Below are positions 1-8,099 of a stretch of DNA of 20,668 bases, in pieces. A program made the translations under genes and the position numbers. Source of the DNA: Microcaldota archaeon (lineage in GTDB: Archaea > Iainarchaeota > Iainarchaeia > JAADDC01); assembly GCA_027043825.1 (NCBI GenBank), contig JALUER010000080.1:7882-28549 (forward strand), in the 5' to 3' direction. The notes beneath the pieces were generated by a model, which worked only from the letters and a program-made list of their open reading frames with translations, did not search any database and had not been told where the DNA came from. Position 1 is the stretch's first letter. Every line of letters starts with the position of its first letter.

Positions 1-1226
1 CCAAGAATGACGCCCCGGTACCGGTCCTGCTGCCTCACCGTGTAGGCCTCTACCACGTCCCGCTTTGAGACGTTTCCTATCTCTGCCTTTCTCACTGGTA
101 TGTCCTTCTGCTTTAGCATCCCCACGAGAGCCTCCAGGGTCCCCAGCGTGTCTGCCTTGACGATCACGCCGATATCTTCTCCCTCGAACTCGATCTCTCC
201 CATCTCTGCCTGAAGCTCCTTCACTTGCTCCTCTTCCTTCCCCGGAACTACCACCACAATGGGAGATCCTGGTATGGCTTCCTCGATGTCCGGGGCTGCC
301 ACCTTTATACCCGCTGCCGCCACCACTTCCTCCACGGACCGGAACTTGTCCCGGGGGCTCCGGATCTCGTCCAGGGGCTTTGGCCGGAGTAAGGCCCTTA
401 TCTTGGACTTCTTCACGCCCTCCCGTGTTATGTATAAGATTTCGTCTCCCCTCCTTATCCTCCCCTCGTAGAGGATGACCGTGGCGGTCTTCCCGAGCCC
501 TATATCCTCCTTAATTTCCAGTATGACCCCCTTTCCGGGTTTGTTAACATCTATGTCAAGCCTCTTCTCCAAGAACTTCTGGGCCAGACCGGCGAGGTAG
601 AGAAGGAGCTCGGGAATGCCCTCCCCCGTCTTCCCGGAGACGGGGATAATGAGGACCTCCTTGGTGAAGTCCGTCACCCTGTCGAACCGCTCCGAGGCGA
701 ATCCCAATCTCCCCAGCTCTCCCACGATCTCATATACCTTCTGGTCCAGCAGAAGGAGGGTCTCCTCGTCCTGATCCTTTAGAGCGAGGGTTATGGGCCG
801 GTCTTCCTTGCTCTTCCAGCCTGGAAGTAGGTCCACTTTGTTGGCAGCAACGATGAAGGGTACCCTGAAGGTCTTGAGGATCTCAATGGCCTCGTAGGTC
901 TGGGGCTGGAACCCCTGGGTGATGTCCACCACGAGAACCGCCAAATCCGCTATGCTCCCTCCCCGCTTCCGGAGGTTGGTAAAGGCCTCGTGCCCAGGGG
1001 TGTCGATGAAGAGAAGTCCGGGGATCCGGAACTTCACCGGAAGTCTTTCGAGGATAGGCTTGGCTATCTTCTTTATCACGTCGATGGGGACCTCCGATGC
1101 ACCGATGTGCTGGGTGATCCCTCCGGCTTCCTTCGCCTGGACGCTGGTCCTCCTGATTCTGTCCAGTATCGTCGTCTTCCCGTGGTCCACGTGCCCCAGA
1201 ACGGTTACGATGGGCTGCCTCAGCAC
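1..1226 (-). CDS. infB: Translation initiation factor aIF5B (IF-2 family GTPase), 3' end cut by window edge
   Basis: This GTPase promotes ribosomal subunit joining and initiator tRNA handling in the cytoplasm. The visible ~408 residues carry the G domain: G1 GHVDHGKTT at residues 11-19, G3 DTPGHEAF near 74-81 and G4 NKVD near 127. A SGKTGEGIPELL segment and then the beta-barrel domain II follow. The family is about 600 residues, so roughly the last third lies beyond base 1. The start is GTG at 1226, the first start codon after the in-frame TAA of ndk. No ribosome-binding site precedes it, but a TTATAA box is centred 27-28 nt upstream, so a leaderless mRNA is inferred. No intein interrupts the P-loop, although some Thermococcales homologues carry one. 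It is last in the L7Ae-S28e-L24e-Ndk-aIF5B series. Confidence 0.96.
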   Translation of the reverse strand, partial: MLRQPIVTVLGHVDHGKTTILDRIRRTSVQAKEAGGITQHIGASEVPIDVIKKIAKPILERLPVKFRIPGLLFIDTPGHEAFTNLRKRGGSIADLAVLVVDITQGFQPQTYEAIEILKTFRVPFIVAANKVDLLPGWKSKEDRPITLALKDQDEETLLLLDQKVYEIVGELGRLGFASERFDRVTDFTKEVLIIPVSGKTGEGIPELLLYLAGLAQKFLEKRLDIDVNKPGKGVILEIKEDIGLGKTATVILYEGRIRRGDEILYITREGVKKSKIRALLRPKPLDEIRSPRDKFRSVEEVVAAAGIKVAAPDIEEAIPGSPIVVVVPGKEEEQVKELQAEMGEIEFEGEDIGVIVKADTLGTLEALVGMLKQKDIPVRKAEIGNVSKRDVVEAYTVRQQDRYRGVIL

Positions 1227-1250
1227 GAAGAAAGAAGGGGAAAGAAGGGT

Positions 1251-1256
1251 TTATAA
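1251..1256 (-). promoter_or_regulatory. TATA box for infB
   Basis: TTATAA is centred about 27.5 nt before the GTG of infB and contains the TAA stop of ndk. The spacing predicts transcription starting at or next to the start codon. Confidence 0.6.
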
Positions 1257-1832
1257 GGGCTCAAACATGATGTGCTCGTCGGCCCTCCTGTAGTCGAAGA
1301 GCTCCTCTTCCTTGAAGAAGAGCTTGATCTCCCGCTCGGCGTTCTCGGCGTCGCTGGCGTGGATGACGTTCCGGATGGACCTCAGCTCTATGTTGGCGAA
1401 GGGGTAGTTGTCGATGGAGAAGTCGCCCCGGATGGTGCCCGGCGCTGCCTCCTCGGGAGACGTTGCTCCCACCAGCTTCCTCACGATATAGATGGCCCTG
1501 GGTCCTTCCAAAACCATGGCCACAATGGGACCGCTGGTCACGTAGGAGCGTAAATCGTCTATGAGCTTGGAGGCCGCCTCGTCCAGGTCCTCCGGAGGCG
1601 TTAATCCATACATCTCGTAGCTCTCCTTGATCTTCTTCTTTATCTTCTCCCTGAACTCGGGGGTGTCCCTGTAGTGCTCCGCTGCGAACTCCTTGGGCAA
1701 CCACATCATCTTCATGCCCACGATCTTCAGCCCAGCCCTCTCGAAGCGGTGGATGATCTCTCCAACGAGCCCCCTCTTCACCCCGTCGGGCTTCACGAAG
1801 ACAAGGGTCCGCTGGATGACCTCCTTCCTCAT
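1251..1832 (-). CDS. ndk: Nucleoside diphosphate kinase, long form
   Basis: It transfers the gamma-phosphate between nucleoside triphosphates and diphosphates through a phosphohistidine. The nucleotide-binding Lys is in VKPDGV (K14), Arg is in GTIRGDFSID (R135) and the catalytic His is in NVIHASD (H158). At 193 residues it is longer than the usual 140-160. The extra length is a charged helical insert at about residues 57-97, between the HY...F segment and TSGP, plus an extended C-terminus with FDYRRADEHIMFEP. From memory, inserts of this kind occur in Ndk of DPANN archaea and candidate-phyla bacteria; I could not check this. ATG overlaps the L24e stop (ATGA), suggesting translational coupling. 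Confidence 0.96.
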   Translation of the reverse strand: MRKEVIQRTLVFVKPDGVKRGLVGEIIHRFERAGLKIVGMKMMWLPKEFAAEHYRDTPEFREKIKKKIKESYEMYGLTPPEDLDEAASKLIDDLRSYVTSGPIVAMVLEGPRAIYIVRKLVGATSPEEAAPGTIRGDFSIDNYPFANIELRSIRNVIHASDAENAEREIKLFFKEEELFDYRRADEHIMFEPL

Positions 1833-2005
1833 GCTTTCACCTTGAGCTTCTTCCTTACCCAGTTTACCCTCCGGGGACTCCTCCCCATCTGCCAGTTTCT
1901 AAGACACTTGTGGGAACAGAACCAGAGGACGGTGCCGTCGTTCTTCACGTACATGATGCCCGTCCCCTTCTCTATCTCACTTCCGCAGAAGGAGCACTTC
2001 ACCAT
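1829..2005 (-). CDS. rpl24e: Ribosomal protein L24e
   Basis: Small zinc-ribbon protein of the large ribosomal subunit. The two Cys pairs are CSFC (C4, C7) and CSHKC (C30, C34), followed by a basic tail; this is the full family architecture in 58 residues. I chose ATG at 2005 because GAGGTGA lies five bases before it and L24e proteins typically begin just before the first CxxC. A GTG at 2014 in the same frame would add three residues and overlap the S28e stop, but it lies inside the ribosome-binding site. The 3' end overlaps ndk by four bases. Confidence 0.95.
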   Translation of the reverse strand: MVKCSFCGSEIEKGTGIMYVKNDGTVLWFCSHKCLRNWQMGRSPRRVNWVRKKLKVKA

Positions 2006-2010
2006 TCCCT

Positions 2011-2217
2011 TCACCTCGCCTTGATCTCCTTGGCCTCGTGCTTGGTGGACAGGAGTATCACGATGTCCCCCACCTTCACCGGTCCGTAGACGTTCCTCCT
2101 CTTTACCCTGCCCTTCTCTGGACCCTCCAGGAGCTTCACCATCACCTGGGTTACCTCTCCCCTTACGCCGGTTCTCCCTATGATCTCCACCACTTCAGCG
2201 GGGGTTCCTTCCTCCAT
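2011..2217 (-). CDS. rps28e: Ribosomal protein S28e
   Basis: Small-subunit protein of the archaeal/eukaryotic type, 68 residues. The OB-fold core has VVEIIGRTGVRGEVTQVMVK and RVKRRNVYGPVKVGDIVILL, the usual S28e pattern. The C-terminus, STKHEAKEIKAR, departs from the commoner ExEAR ending but keeps its charge. ATG at 2217 is preceded by GGGGTGA from the end of rpl7ae. It sits between rpl7ae and rpl24e, the conserved order in many euryarchaea. Confidence 0.95.
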   Translation of the reverse strand: MEEGTPAEVVEIIGRTGVRGEVTQVMVKLLEGPEKGRVKRRNVYGPVKVGDIVILLSTKHEAKEIKAR

Positions 2218-2221
2218 TCAC

Positions 2222-2593
2222 TCACCCCTTCTTGAGGGCTTCAACCGCTTCTATGATTTCCTTCACCATCTTCTCGGCCTTTCCAGGGTTCACGATGGCT
2301 GCGGATGCGGCGGACACCTGGATCCCTGCCGCCTCACCCAGCTCCTTCTTGGAGGGGACGTAAACGTACGGAATGCCCTTCTCCTCGCAGAGGATGGGCA
2401 GGTGCATCACGATCTCCTCGGGGTCCACGTCCTCGGCGATGATCACGAGCTTTGCCTGACCCCTCTCAACCATCTTGGTGGTCTCGTTGGTGCCCACCCT
2501 TACCTTTCCGGTCTCCCGGGCTATCCTCACGGCTTCTAATACCTTTTCAGCCAGCTCCTTCGGAACCTCAAACCTAACGTAGGACTTCCCCAT
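2222..2593 (-). CDS. rpl7ae: Ribosomal protein L7Ae
   Basis: Kink-turn RNA-binding protein, 123 residues. In archaea it serves the large subunit, the box C/D and H/ACA ribonucleoproteins and, in several species, RNase P. The core motif TNETTKMVERGQAKLVIIAEDVDP followed by LPILCEEKGIPYVYV and LGEAAG is diagnostic. Tandem ATGs occur at 2596 and 2593. GGAGGTGA is only two bases from the first and five from the second, so I use 2593. The frame stays open far upstream, antisense to smc, but that extension crosses the promoter and has no family support. First gene of the L7Ae-aIF5B cluster. Confidence 0.97.
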   Translation of the reverse strand: MGKSYVRFEVPKELAEKVLEAVRIARETGKVRVGTNETTKMVERGQAKLVIIAEDVDPEEIVMHLPILCEEKGIPYVYVPSKKELGEAAGIQVSAASAAIVNPGKAEKMVKEIIEAVEALKKG

Positions 2594-2641
2594 CATCTTC
2601 ACCTCCGGTTCATCGGCTAAGATGGATAGGGAGGACAAGGG

Positions 2642-2647
2642 TTTTAA
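2642..2647 (-). promoter_or_regulatory. TATA box for rpl7ae cluster
   Basis: On the minus strand this reads TTAAAA within GCCTTAAAAC. It predicts a start near 2618 and a leader of about 25 nt that contains the GGAGGTGA site before rpl7ae. It shares the 111-bp divergent gap with the smc promoter. Confidence 0.55.
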
Positions 2648-2676
2648 GGCTTCCCACGTTTTGTCCTCTCCTAACC

Positions 2677-2684
2677 TTATTAAA
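2677..2684 (+). promoter_or_regulatory. TATA box for smc
   Basis: TTATTAAA is centred about 24.5 nt before GTG 2705 and 27.5 nt before GTG 2708. There is no Shine-Dalgarno sequence between, so a leaderless mRNA is likely. Confidence 0.6.
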
Positions 2685-2704
2685 CCTCCCTTCCTTTTTC
2701 CTTC

Positions 2705-5700
2705 GTGGTGCTCCTCAAACGGCTGACGCTCAAGAACTTCAAGTCCTTCAGGAACGCGGTCATCCCCTTCGCCCCCGGCTTCACCGTCATCATGGGCCCC
2801 AATGGTAGTGGCAAGTCCAATATCATCGACGCCCTTGTCTTCGTTCTGGGTGAAGGGAGGCTCAAACTCGTCCGGGCTTCCAGGCTTAGGGACCTGGTAA
2901 ACGTCCGGGCAAAGGACGGGGAGGCCCTCGTTTCCCTGGACATCGAAGCCGACGGAAAGACCTATACCATCACGAGGAGCATAAACAAGAAGGGCTCCTC
3001 CGTCTACCGGCTCAACGGCAAGCGAACTACCCGCCACGAGATAATCTCCCTCCTCTCTTCCTTGGGCATTTCCCAGAGGGGCTATAACTTCGTCCTCCAG
3101 GGGGAGATAACCCGCCTCATAAAGATGACGCCCCTGGAGAGGAGAGCCCTAATCGATGAGATCGCTGGGATCTCCGAGTACGAGGAGAAGAAGGAGGAGG
3201 CCCTGAAGAAGCTGGACGCGGTCTCCGAGCGGATAAAGGAGGTGAGCATAGTCCTTGGTGAGAGGGAGGAGAGACTGAAGACCCTCGAAAAGGAGAGAGA
3301 AGACGCACTGCGTTATCTGGAGCTGAAGGATCTGGCTTCTTCCCTCCGGAAGGGCATACTCCTGAAGGAGATCGAGAAGACGAAGAAGAGGTTGGAGGAG
3401 ATAGAGGAAGCCCTCTCCGAGAGGGAAGGGCGGACGGAGGAGCTCAGGAAGAGGCAGGCCTCTCTTGAAGAGAAGCTCAGGGAGCTGGAGGAGAGAGGGA
3501 AGGCCCTGACGGAGGAGATCAGCAAGGCCTACGGAGAATCAGGCGAGGGGGAGTACAACGCTCTCCTCCGGGAGCTCGAGAGGATAGAGAATGAGGTAAA
3601 GCACGTGAGGCTGAAGAGAGAAGAGATACGGGCCGAGATCACGAAGCTGGAGGAGGAGATGGAGAAGCTACGAAAGGAGAGGGAAGTACTACTTCAAGAA
3701 ATTACCAGTGTGAAGGAGAGAAAGAGCGCCAAGGACGCGGAGGTAAACGCGTTGCGGAAGCGCATTAATGCTGTGGAGGAAGCGGTGAGAAGCGAGCAGG
3801 AAGAGGCCGCGGCCCTCCAGAGAAAGCTGGACGAGGTGGAGTCCCAGATATCTGCCCTAAAAGAGGAGTACGCTTCCCTCAGGGAAGAGTACGGAAAGGT
3901 CGTCGGGGAGTACAATGCCAAGCTGGAGGAGCAGAGGAAGCTTCAGGAGAAGATGGAGAAGAGGAAGAGAGAGGCCGAGAAATTAAAGGAGGAGCTGAAA
4001 TCCATAGAGAAAGAGTTAGAGGTGCTTGAAAGGGAGCGTTCGTCCCTCCTCGAGAAGGAGAAGCGCCTGAACCAGGAGTACCTGCTACTCCAGGAAGAGG
4101 TAAAGGAGCTCCGGGAAGAGGTGGGGGCCCTGAGGGGGGCTGCCATGGCCCTCCGTTCAATAGGGGCCTCCCTGGAAGTGGTGGACGCCCTTTTAGAGGC
4201 CCAGAGGAAGGGGGAGCTCCGTGGGATCAAGGGGATGGTGGCCTCCCTCATATCCTACGACAAGAAGTACCGACGGGCCTTGGAGGCAGCTGCCGGTAGA
4301 AGACTCTTCTACATTGTTGTGGAAACGGCCGGCGACGCCGCCGAGGCCATAAAATATCTCAAGCGCCATAACCTGGGCCGCGCCACCTTCATACCCCTGG
4401 ACCGGGTCAGACCCCACGTGGTGGAGGTTCCCTCCGGGAGGGGAATCATCGGTAGGGCCCTGGACCTCGTGAGCTACGATCACACCGTTAAGAGGGCCAT
4501 GGAGTACGTCTTTGGGGATACTGTAGTGACCGAGAACATCGACGTGGCCAAGGAGCTCAGAAACGTCCGGGCCGTTACCCTGGACGGGGACGTGGTGGAA
4601 CGGTCCGGCGTCATGAGCGGGGGCTCCTCCCGGGGTGAATCGGTTCTCCGGATATTTGAAGCGGAGAAGAAGAGGAGTGAGCTGAAGAGAAAGGAACTCG
4701 AACTCAAGGAGCTAATCTCTGCCCTCTCGTCCCTTAGAAGGGAACTGAACGAGGTCAGTAGAAAGCTGGAGAAGAAGAGGGCAGAGGCAGAACGGATACG
4801 GGCGAAGTTGGAAGAGTTGGCTGAAGAAGGCCCCTCTGGTGACCTCACCGAGGTAGAGAGGAGGATGGAAGGGATCCGGGAGAGGATGACCCAGATAGCC
4901 AACCAGATCAGCGACCTGGAAATGAAGCGGGCTAACCTCCTTAAGGAGGTGAAGAGGACTGGTTCCACGCTCTTGGAAGAGCTTTCCCGACTGAGAAGAG
5001 AGTACGATGCCAAGGTACTGGAGCTCAACGAGTACGTATCGCTTCTCCGGGAAAAGAACGCCCTCCTCTCTTCCCTCGAGGAGAGGATCGCTGTTGTGGA
5101 AGGCAGGATATCCTCCCTGAAGGAAGAGATGGAGTCCCTTTCCTCCTCCGAGTCTTCCCTCCTTAACCGGAGGGAGGAGATAAGTGAGAGGATAAGGGAG
5201 ATGGAAGAGGAGATGAAGAGACTCAAGGAGGCCCTCAGCAACCTCCTCCAGGAGAAGGCTGCATTGGACGATGAGATAAAAGAGGTCTCCAGGGAGATCG
5301 GCCGCGTAAACTCCGAGCTCAATGAGATCGAAAAGGAGGTTGCCGTCCTCTCCAACGAGAGGGGGATGTTGAAGGCTCGTCTCCTTGACCTGGAGAGGGA
5401 GTTCAATGAGATAGAAGGGGAACCCCTGAAGGAGCTACCCCCCGACCCAGAGAGAAAACTGAGGGACTACCTGGAGGAGATGAGATCCCTCGAGCCCGTT
5501 AACCTGAAGGCCATCGAGGAGTATGAGGAGATGAAAAAGAAGGTAGGGGAAGTGAAGGAACGGGTAGAAAGACTGGAGGAAGAGCGAAAGGCCATACTGA
5601 ACCTCATTTCTGAGATAGAAAAGAAGAAGCGGGAGGTGTTCCTGGAGACCTTCAACGCCATAGCCCGTAAGTTCGAGGAGGTCTACAGGGACCTGGTAGG

Positions 5701-6106
5701 TGGAAAGGCCCGGCTGAGACTGACGGACGAGAAGGACATCTTCAGCGCGGGTCTCCTCATAGAGGCCACGCCCCCTGGCAAGAGCCTGGCCAACATCGAC
5801 GCCCTATCCGGCGGAGAAAAGGCCCTGGTAGCCCTTGCCTTCATCTTCGCCACGGCCCTCTATAAGCCCGCCCCCTTCTACGTCCTCGACGAGCCAGACC
5901 TCATGCTGGACAAGGTCAACGCCGAGCGGATGGCCAAGTACATAAAGCGGCTCTCTCGGAACGCCCAGTTCATCGTCGTCTCGCACCGCGACGTCGTCGT
6001 GAAGGAGGCCGACCAGTTGATTGGGGTTTACCTTGGGAAGGACGGGAGCTCTGTTGTTGAGGTGCGGATTCCAGGAGCTTCGCAAGCTTCTCCTCGAGCT
6101 TCTTGA
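2705..6106 (+). CDS. smc: Chromosome segregation ATPase SMC
   Basis: Condensin-type ATPase that dimerises through a hinge and organises chromosomal DNA. The 1133 residues run in canonical order: N-terminal head with Walker A GPNGSGKS (31-38); coiled coil; hinge at about 500-640 (from RGIKGMV to VMSGGS); returning coiled coil; C-terminal head with ABC signature LSGGEKALVALAF near 1033-1045; Walker B and D-loop FYVLDEPDLMLD near 1058-1069; and a switch His in VSHRD. The Walker B reads DEPD where most SMCs have DEVD or DEID. Start is GTG 2705; GTG 2708 is equally possible. ScpA and ScpB genes, often adjacent to smc, are not seen here. The last ~45 codons overlap the convergent protease gene. Confidence 0.97.
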   Translation: MVLLKRLTLKNFKSFRNAVIPFAPGFTVIMGPNGSGKSNIIDALVFVLGEGRLKLVRASRLRDLVNVRAKDGEALVSLDIEADGKTYTITRSINKKGSSVYRLNGKRTTRHEIISLLSSLGISQRGYNFVLQGEITRLIKMTPLERRALIDEIAGISEYEEKKEEALKKLDAVSERIKEVSIVLGEREERLKTLEKEREDALRYLELKDLASSLRKGILLKEIEKTKKRLEEIEEALSEREGRTEELRKRQASLEEKLRELEERGKALTEEISKAYGESGEGEYNALLRELERIENEVKHVRLKREEIRAEITKLEEEMEKLRKEREVLLQEITSVKERKSAKDAEVNALRKRINAVEEAVRSEQEEAAALQRKLDEVESQISALKEEYASLREEYGKVVGEYNAKLEEQRKLQEKMEKRKREAEKLKEELKSIEKELEVLERERSSLLEKEKRLNQEYLLLQEEVKELREEVGALRGAAMALRSIGASLEVVDALLEAQRKGELRGIKGMVASLISYDKKYRRALEAAAGRRLFYIVVETAGDAAEAIKYLKRHNLGRATFIPLDRVRPHVVEVPSGRGIIGRALDLVSYDHTVKRAMEYVFGDTVVTENIDVAKELRNVRAVTLDGDVVERSGVMSGGSSRGESVLRIFEAEKKRSELKRKELELKELISALSSLRRELNEVSRKLEKKRAEAERIRAKLEELAEEGPSGDLTEVERRMEGIRERMTQIANQISDLEMKRANLLKEVKRTGSTLLEELSRLRREYDAKVLELNEYVSLLREKNALLSSLEERIAVVEGRISSLKEEMESLSSSESSLLNRREEISERIREMEEEMKRLKEALSNLLQEKAALDDEIKEVSREIGRVNSELNEIEKEVAVLSNERGMLKARLLDLEREFNEIEGEPLKELPPDPERKLRDYLEEMRSLEPVNLKAIEEYEEMKKKVGEVKERVERLEEERKAILNLISEIEKKKREVFLETFNAIARKFEEVYRDLVGGKARLRLTDEKDIFSAGLLIEATPPGKSLANIDALSGGEKALVALAFIFATALYKPAPFYVLDEPDLMLDKVNAERMAKYIKRLSRNAQFIVVSHRDVVVKEADQLIGVYLGKDGSSVVEVRIPGASQASPRAS

Positions 6107-8099
6107 TCTTCTTCTCGATCTTTTCTATCTCCTTCTTCACTTCCTCGTCCTTCCTTTTCTTGTAGACCTTTTCGAGGTTCCTCTTCGCCTCTGACAGGGC
6201 ATAGATCTTCTCCAGCAATTCCTCGGCCTCCTTCTTCTTCTCGGGTGGTAACCTGTGTAGGTACCTGTGTATGGACTTCCGGGAGAATTTGAAGGCGTAT
6301 AGGATAAGGAGAATAGCAAGGACAAGGAAGAAGGTACCTACAGCCGCGGCCATCGCCTTCTTCTCGTTTGGGACTACTTTCTGAACCGTGGTTCTCGTTG
6401 TGACTGACGGGACTCCCTCTGTGAAGCGACTGAAGTCCTCCGAGGCTATGAGCATCTGGAGGGCTGTTCTTAGCATGTCGTTGGCCTTAGTGTCCAGGCC
6501 CTCTTCCTCGTAGGCCTTTGCTGCCTCGTAGTAGTAGAGGCCGTGAGTCCTGTACAGCTCCGCCCACATACCCCTGTAGTGCTCGGTCTCCTGTAGGTAC
6601 CTCTCAACTTGTTCCTTCAGACTATCTCCCCTCGTATACTCACCTATAAATATACCCTTGGCCAGGGCAGCCTCCGCGAAGGCCGCGTAGTACCAGCCCC
6701 TATTGTAGGCCTCCTTGGCCCAGTAGAGTCTTTCCCCGGCAGAACCTGGCTCCCTCTGGGAGGAGTAGATGAGGTCCTCAACCAACATGATCTCATTCTT
6801 TGCCGCGTCCTCCACGTTTGTCAGTGGGACGCCGTCGTTCTTCTCCTCAGCTATATCAAGCATCCTCTGGGCTGTATATATCCAGTACTCGGCGCTCTTG
6901 AGCTGCCTTATTAGAGCTACAGAAGATGAGGCGGGGAGGCCGTTGAGCGTTGCCTCGGCCCGTATGAGCCGCTCCCTTGCACCACCCACCCACTCGTAGT
7001 TGGAGGTGGTGAGATCGAACTTCTCGGCCCGGGTTATGGCACTGTTGAGCTTCTCCCGGAGGGTCTCCAGGTAGTCCTGGAAGGCAAGTGAGTTTGGATC
7101 CACTATGGAGGGGTGCTCGCAGACCTCGTTGAGGGTGGACATGTTTACCAGCCCGAGGAAGGCGTAGTTCCCGGCGGTGTAGTAGTACCCCCTGGACTCT
7201 ACCAGCTTTGCCCTCCTCAGATAGGACTCGGCTGATGTCCTTATCTCGTTGTAGTAGGGGGGCTCGTTGGCGCAGTTCTTTTCCAGTTCGTTGGCCAGCA
7301 TGTCGATGAACTCGTCCACGAGGGACTTGAAGTCCTCGGAGTAGGCCACGCCCACGGCGGGCGGAACGAAGTTAACCTCAGGGGGCGTCTCCTCTTCCGT
7401 GGGAACGTTCACCTCGGGGGCCTTCCCCTCGAAGACAATCTGTATGGCCTGGTGGAGGGTGAAAACCTCGTAGACATCCATGTTCCACTTTTTCTTAGCG
7501 AGGGCGACGATGTCCACTTTCCCGGTGGAGGGAACCACGATGCCCGGCTCTATCTCCTCTTCCTGGGGGACCTCCACGTACCTCTCTCCCTTGGGTATGA
7601 GGAAGACTTTCACCCCCACCTCCGCCGCTGCCTTCGCCTTCTCGTAAATTCCTCCCACGGGGCCCACGCTACCGTCTTCGTCTATCGTCCCCGTGGCGGA
7701 GATGTAGTCCGGCACGTCCATTCCCTTCAGGGCGGCGTAGGTGGCGAGGGCAATTGGTAGGCCTGCTGAGGGGCCGCTCACGTACTCCGCCCCGCTGTTT
7801 ATGGTTACCTTGTAATCATATTGGTAGAAGTTGGCCTCCGCCTCTTCCACGGCCGCGTGTATGGCGTTGTTTATGGACCGCTGGGTGTCTTCACCGACAA
7901 TAGAGTTGAGGGTGAGGGAAATATTCCCATGACCGGGGGTAACTTCAACGGTGAGTCGGGCCGGTATCCCCTTGCCCTCGGAGGATACCGCAAAGATGTA
8001 CATATCAGCGGTGGCCGCTACTGCCACCTGAAGAACGATCAGGAGCCCTATCAGGAGGATACTGCTCCTGTAAATCGTAAACGGCCTTCCAGAGCTCAT
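5970..8099 (-). CDS. Membrane-anchored Lon-type (S16) serine protease, COG1750-like, no AAA domain
   Basis: Predicted to cleave proteins with a Ser-Lys dyad. The signal/anchor helix is about residues 13-30. A Lon proteolytic fold follows, with Ser in SGPSAGLP (S111) and Lys in GPVGGIYEKAKAA (K154), after ATGTIDEDGSVGPVGG. Residues ~250-570 form a helical, Tyr-rich region. One membrane helix (about 583-606) leads to a charged coiled coil (625-680) and an Arg/Pro/Ser-rich tail. The arrangement suggests an outward-facing protease domain with a cytoplasmic coiled coil. No ATPase domain is present. ATG 8099 has GGAGGGTG seven bases before it. The first 95 bases overlap the upstream membrane-protein gene. 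The last 44 codons lie antisense to smc. Confidence 0.9.
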   Translation of the reverse strand: MSSGRPFTIYRSSILLIGLLIVLQVAVAATADMYIFAVSSEGKGIPARLTVEVTPGHGNISLTLNSIVGEDTQRSINNAIHAAVEEAEANFYQYDYKVTINSGAEYVSGPSAGLPIALATYAALKGMDVPDYISATGTIDEDGSVGPVGGIYEKAKAAAEVGVKVFLIPKGERYVEVPQEEEIEPGIVVPSTGKVDIVALAKKKWNMDVYEVFTLHQAIQIVFEGKAPEVNVPTEEETPPEVNFVPPAVGVAYSEDFKSLVDEFIDMLANELEKNCANEPPYYNEIRTSAESYLRRAKLVESRGYYYTAGNYAFLGLVNMSTLNEVCEHPSIVDPNSLAFQDYLETLREKLNSAITRAEKFDLTTSNYEWVGGARERLIRAEATLNGLPASSSVALIRQLKSAEYWIYTAQRMLDIAEEKNDGVPLTNVEDAAKNEIMLVEDLIYSSQREPGSAGERLYWAKEAYNRGWYYAAFAEAALAKGIFIGEYTRGDSLKEQVERYLQETEHYRGMWAELYRTHGLYYYEAAKAYEEEGLDTKANDMLRTALQMLIASEDFSRFTEGVPSVTTRTTVQKVVPNEKKAMAAAVGTFFLVLAILLILYAFKFSRKSIHRYLHRLPPEKKKEAEELLEKIYALSEAKRNLEKVYKKRKDEEVKKEIEKIEKKIKKLEEKLAKLLESAPQQQSSRPSQGKPQSTGRPPSRRRRGARRR

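Noticed and set aside
1..1226. Possible intein in infB
   Set aside because: The G1, G3 and G4 motifs are continuous and correctly spaced with no insertion in the visible part.
2594..3037. Upstream extension of the rpl7ae frame
   Set aside because: It runs antisense to the smc head and across both promoters. The GGAGGTGA site and L7Ae family length place the start at 2593.
4480..5406. 308-residue open frame on the minus strand inside smc
   Set aside because: It is Ser/Arg/Leu-rich and fully antisense to the SMC coiled coil, whose GAG/AAG-rich codons rarely give antisense stops. No motif or promoter supports it.
3150..5650. Repetitive GAGGAG/AAGGAG purine runs in smc
   Set aside because: These are Glu/Lys codons of the coiled coil rather than a DNA repeat element.
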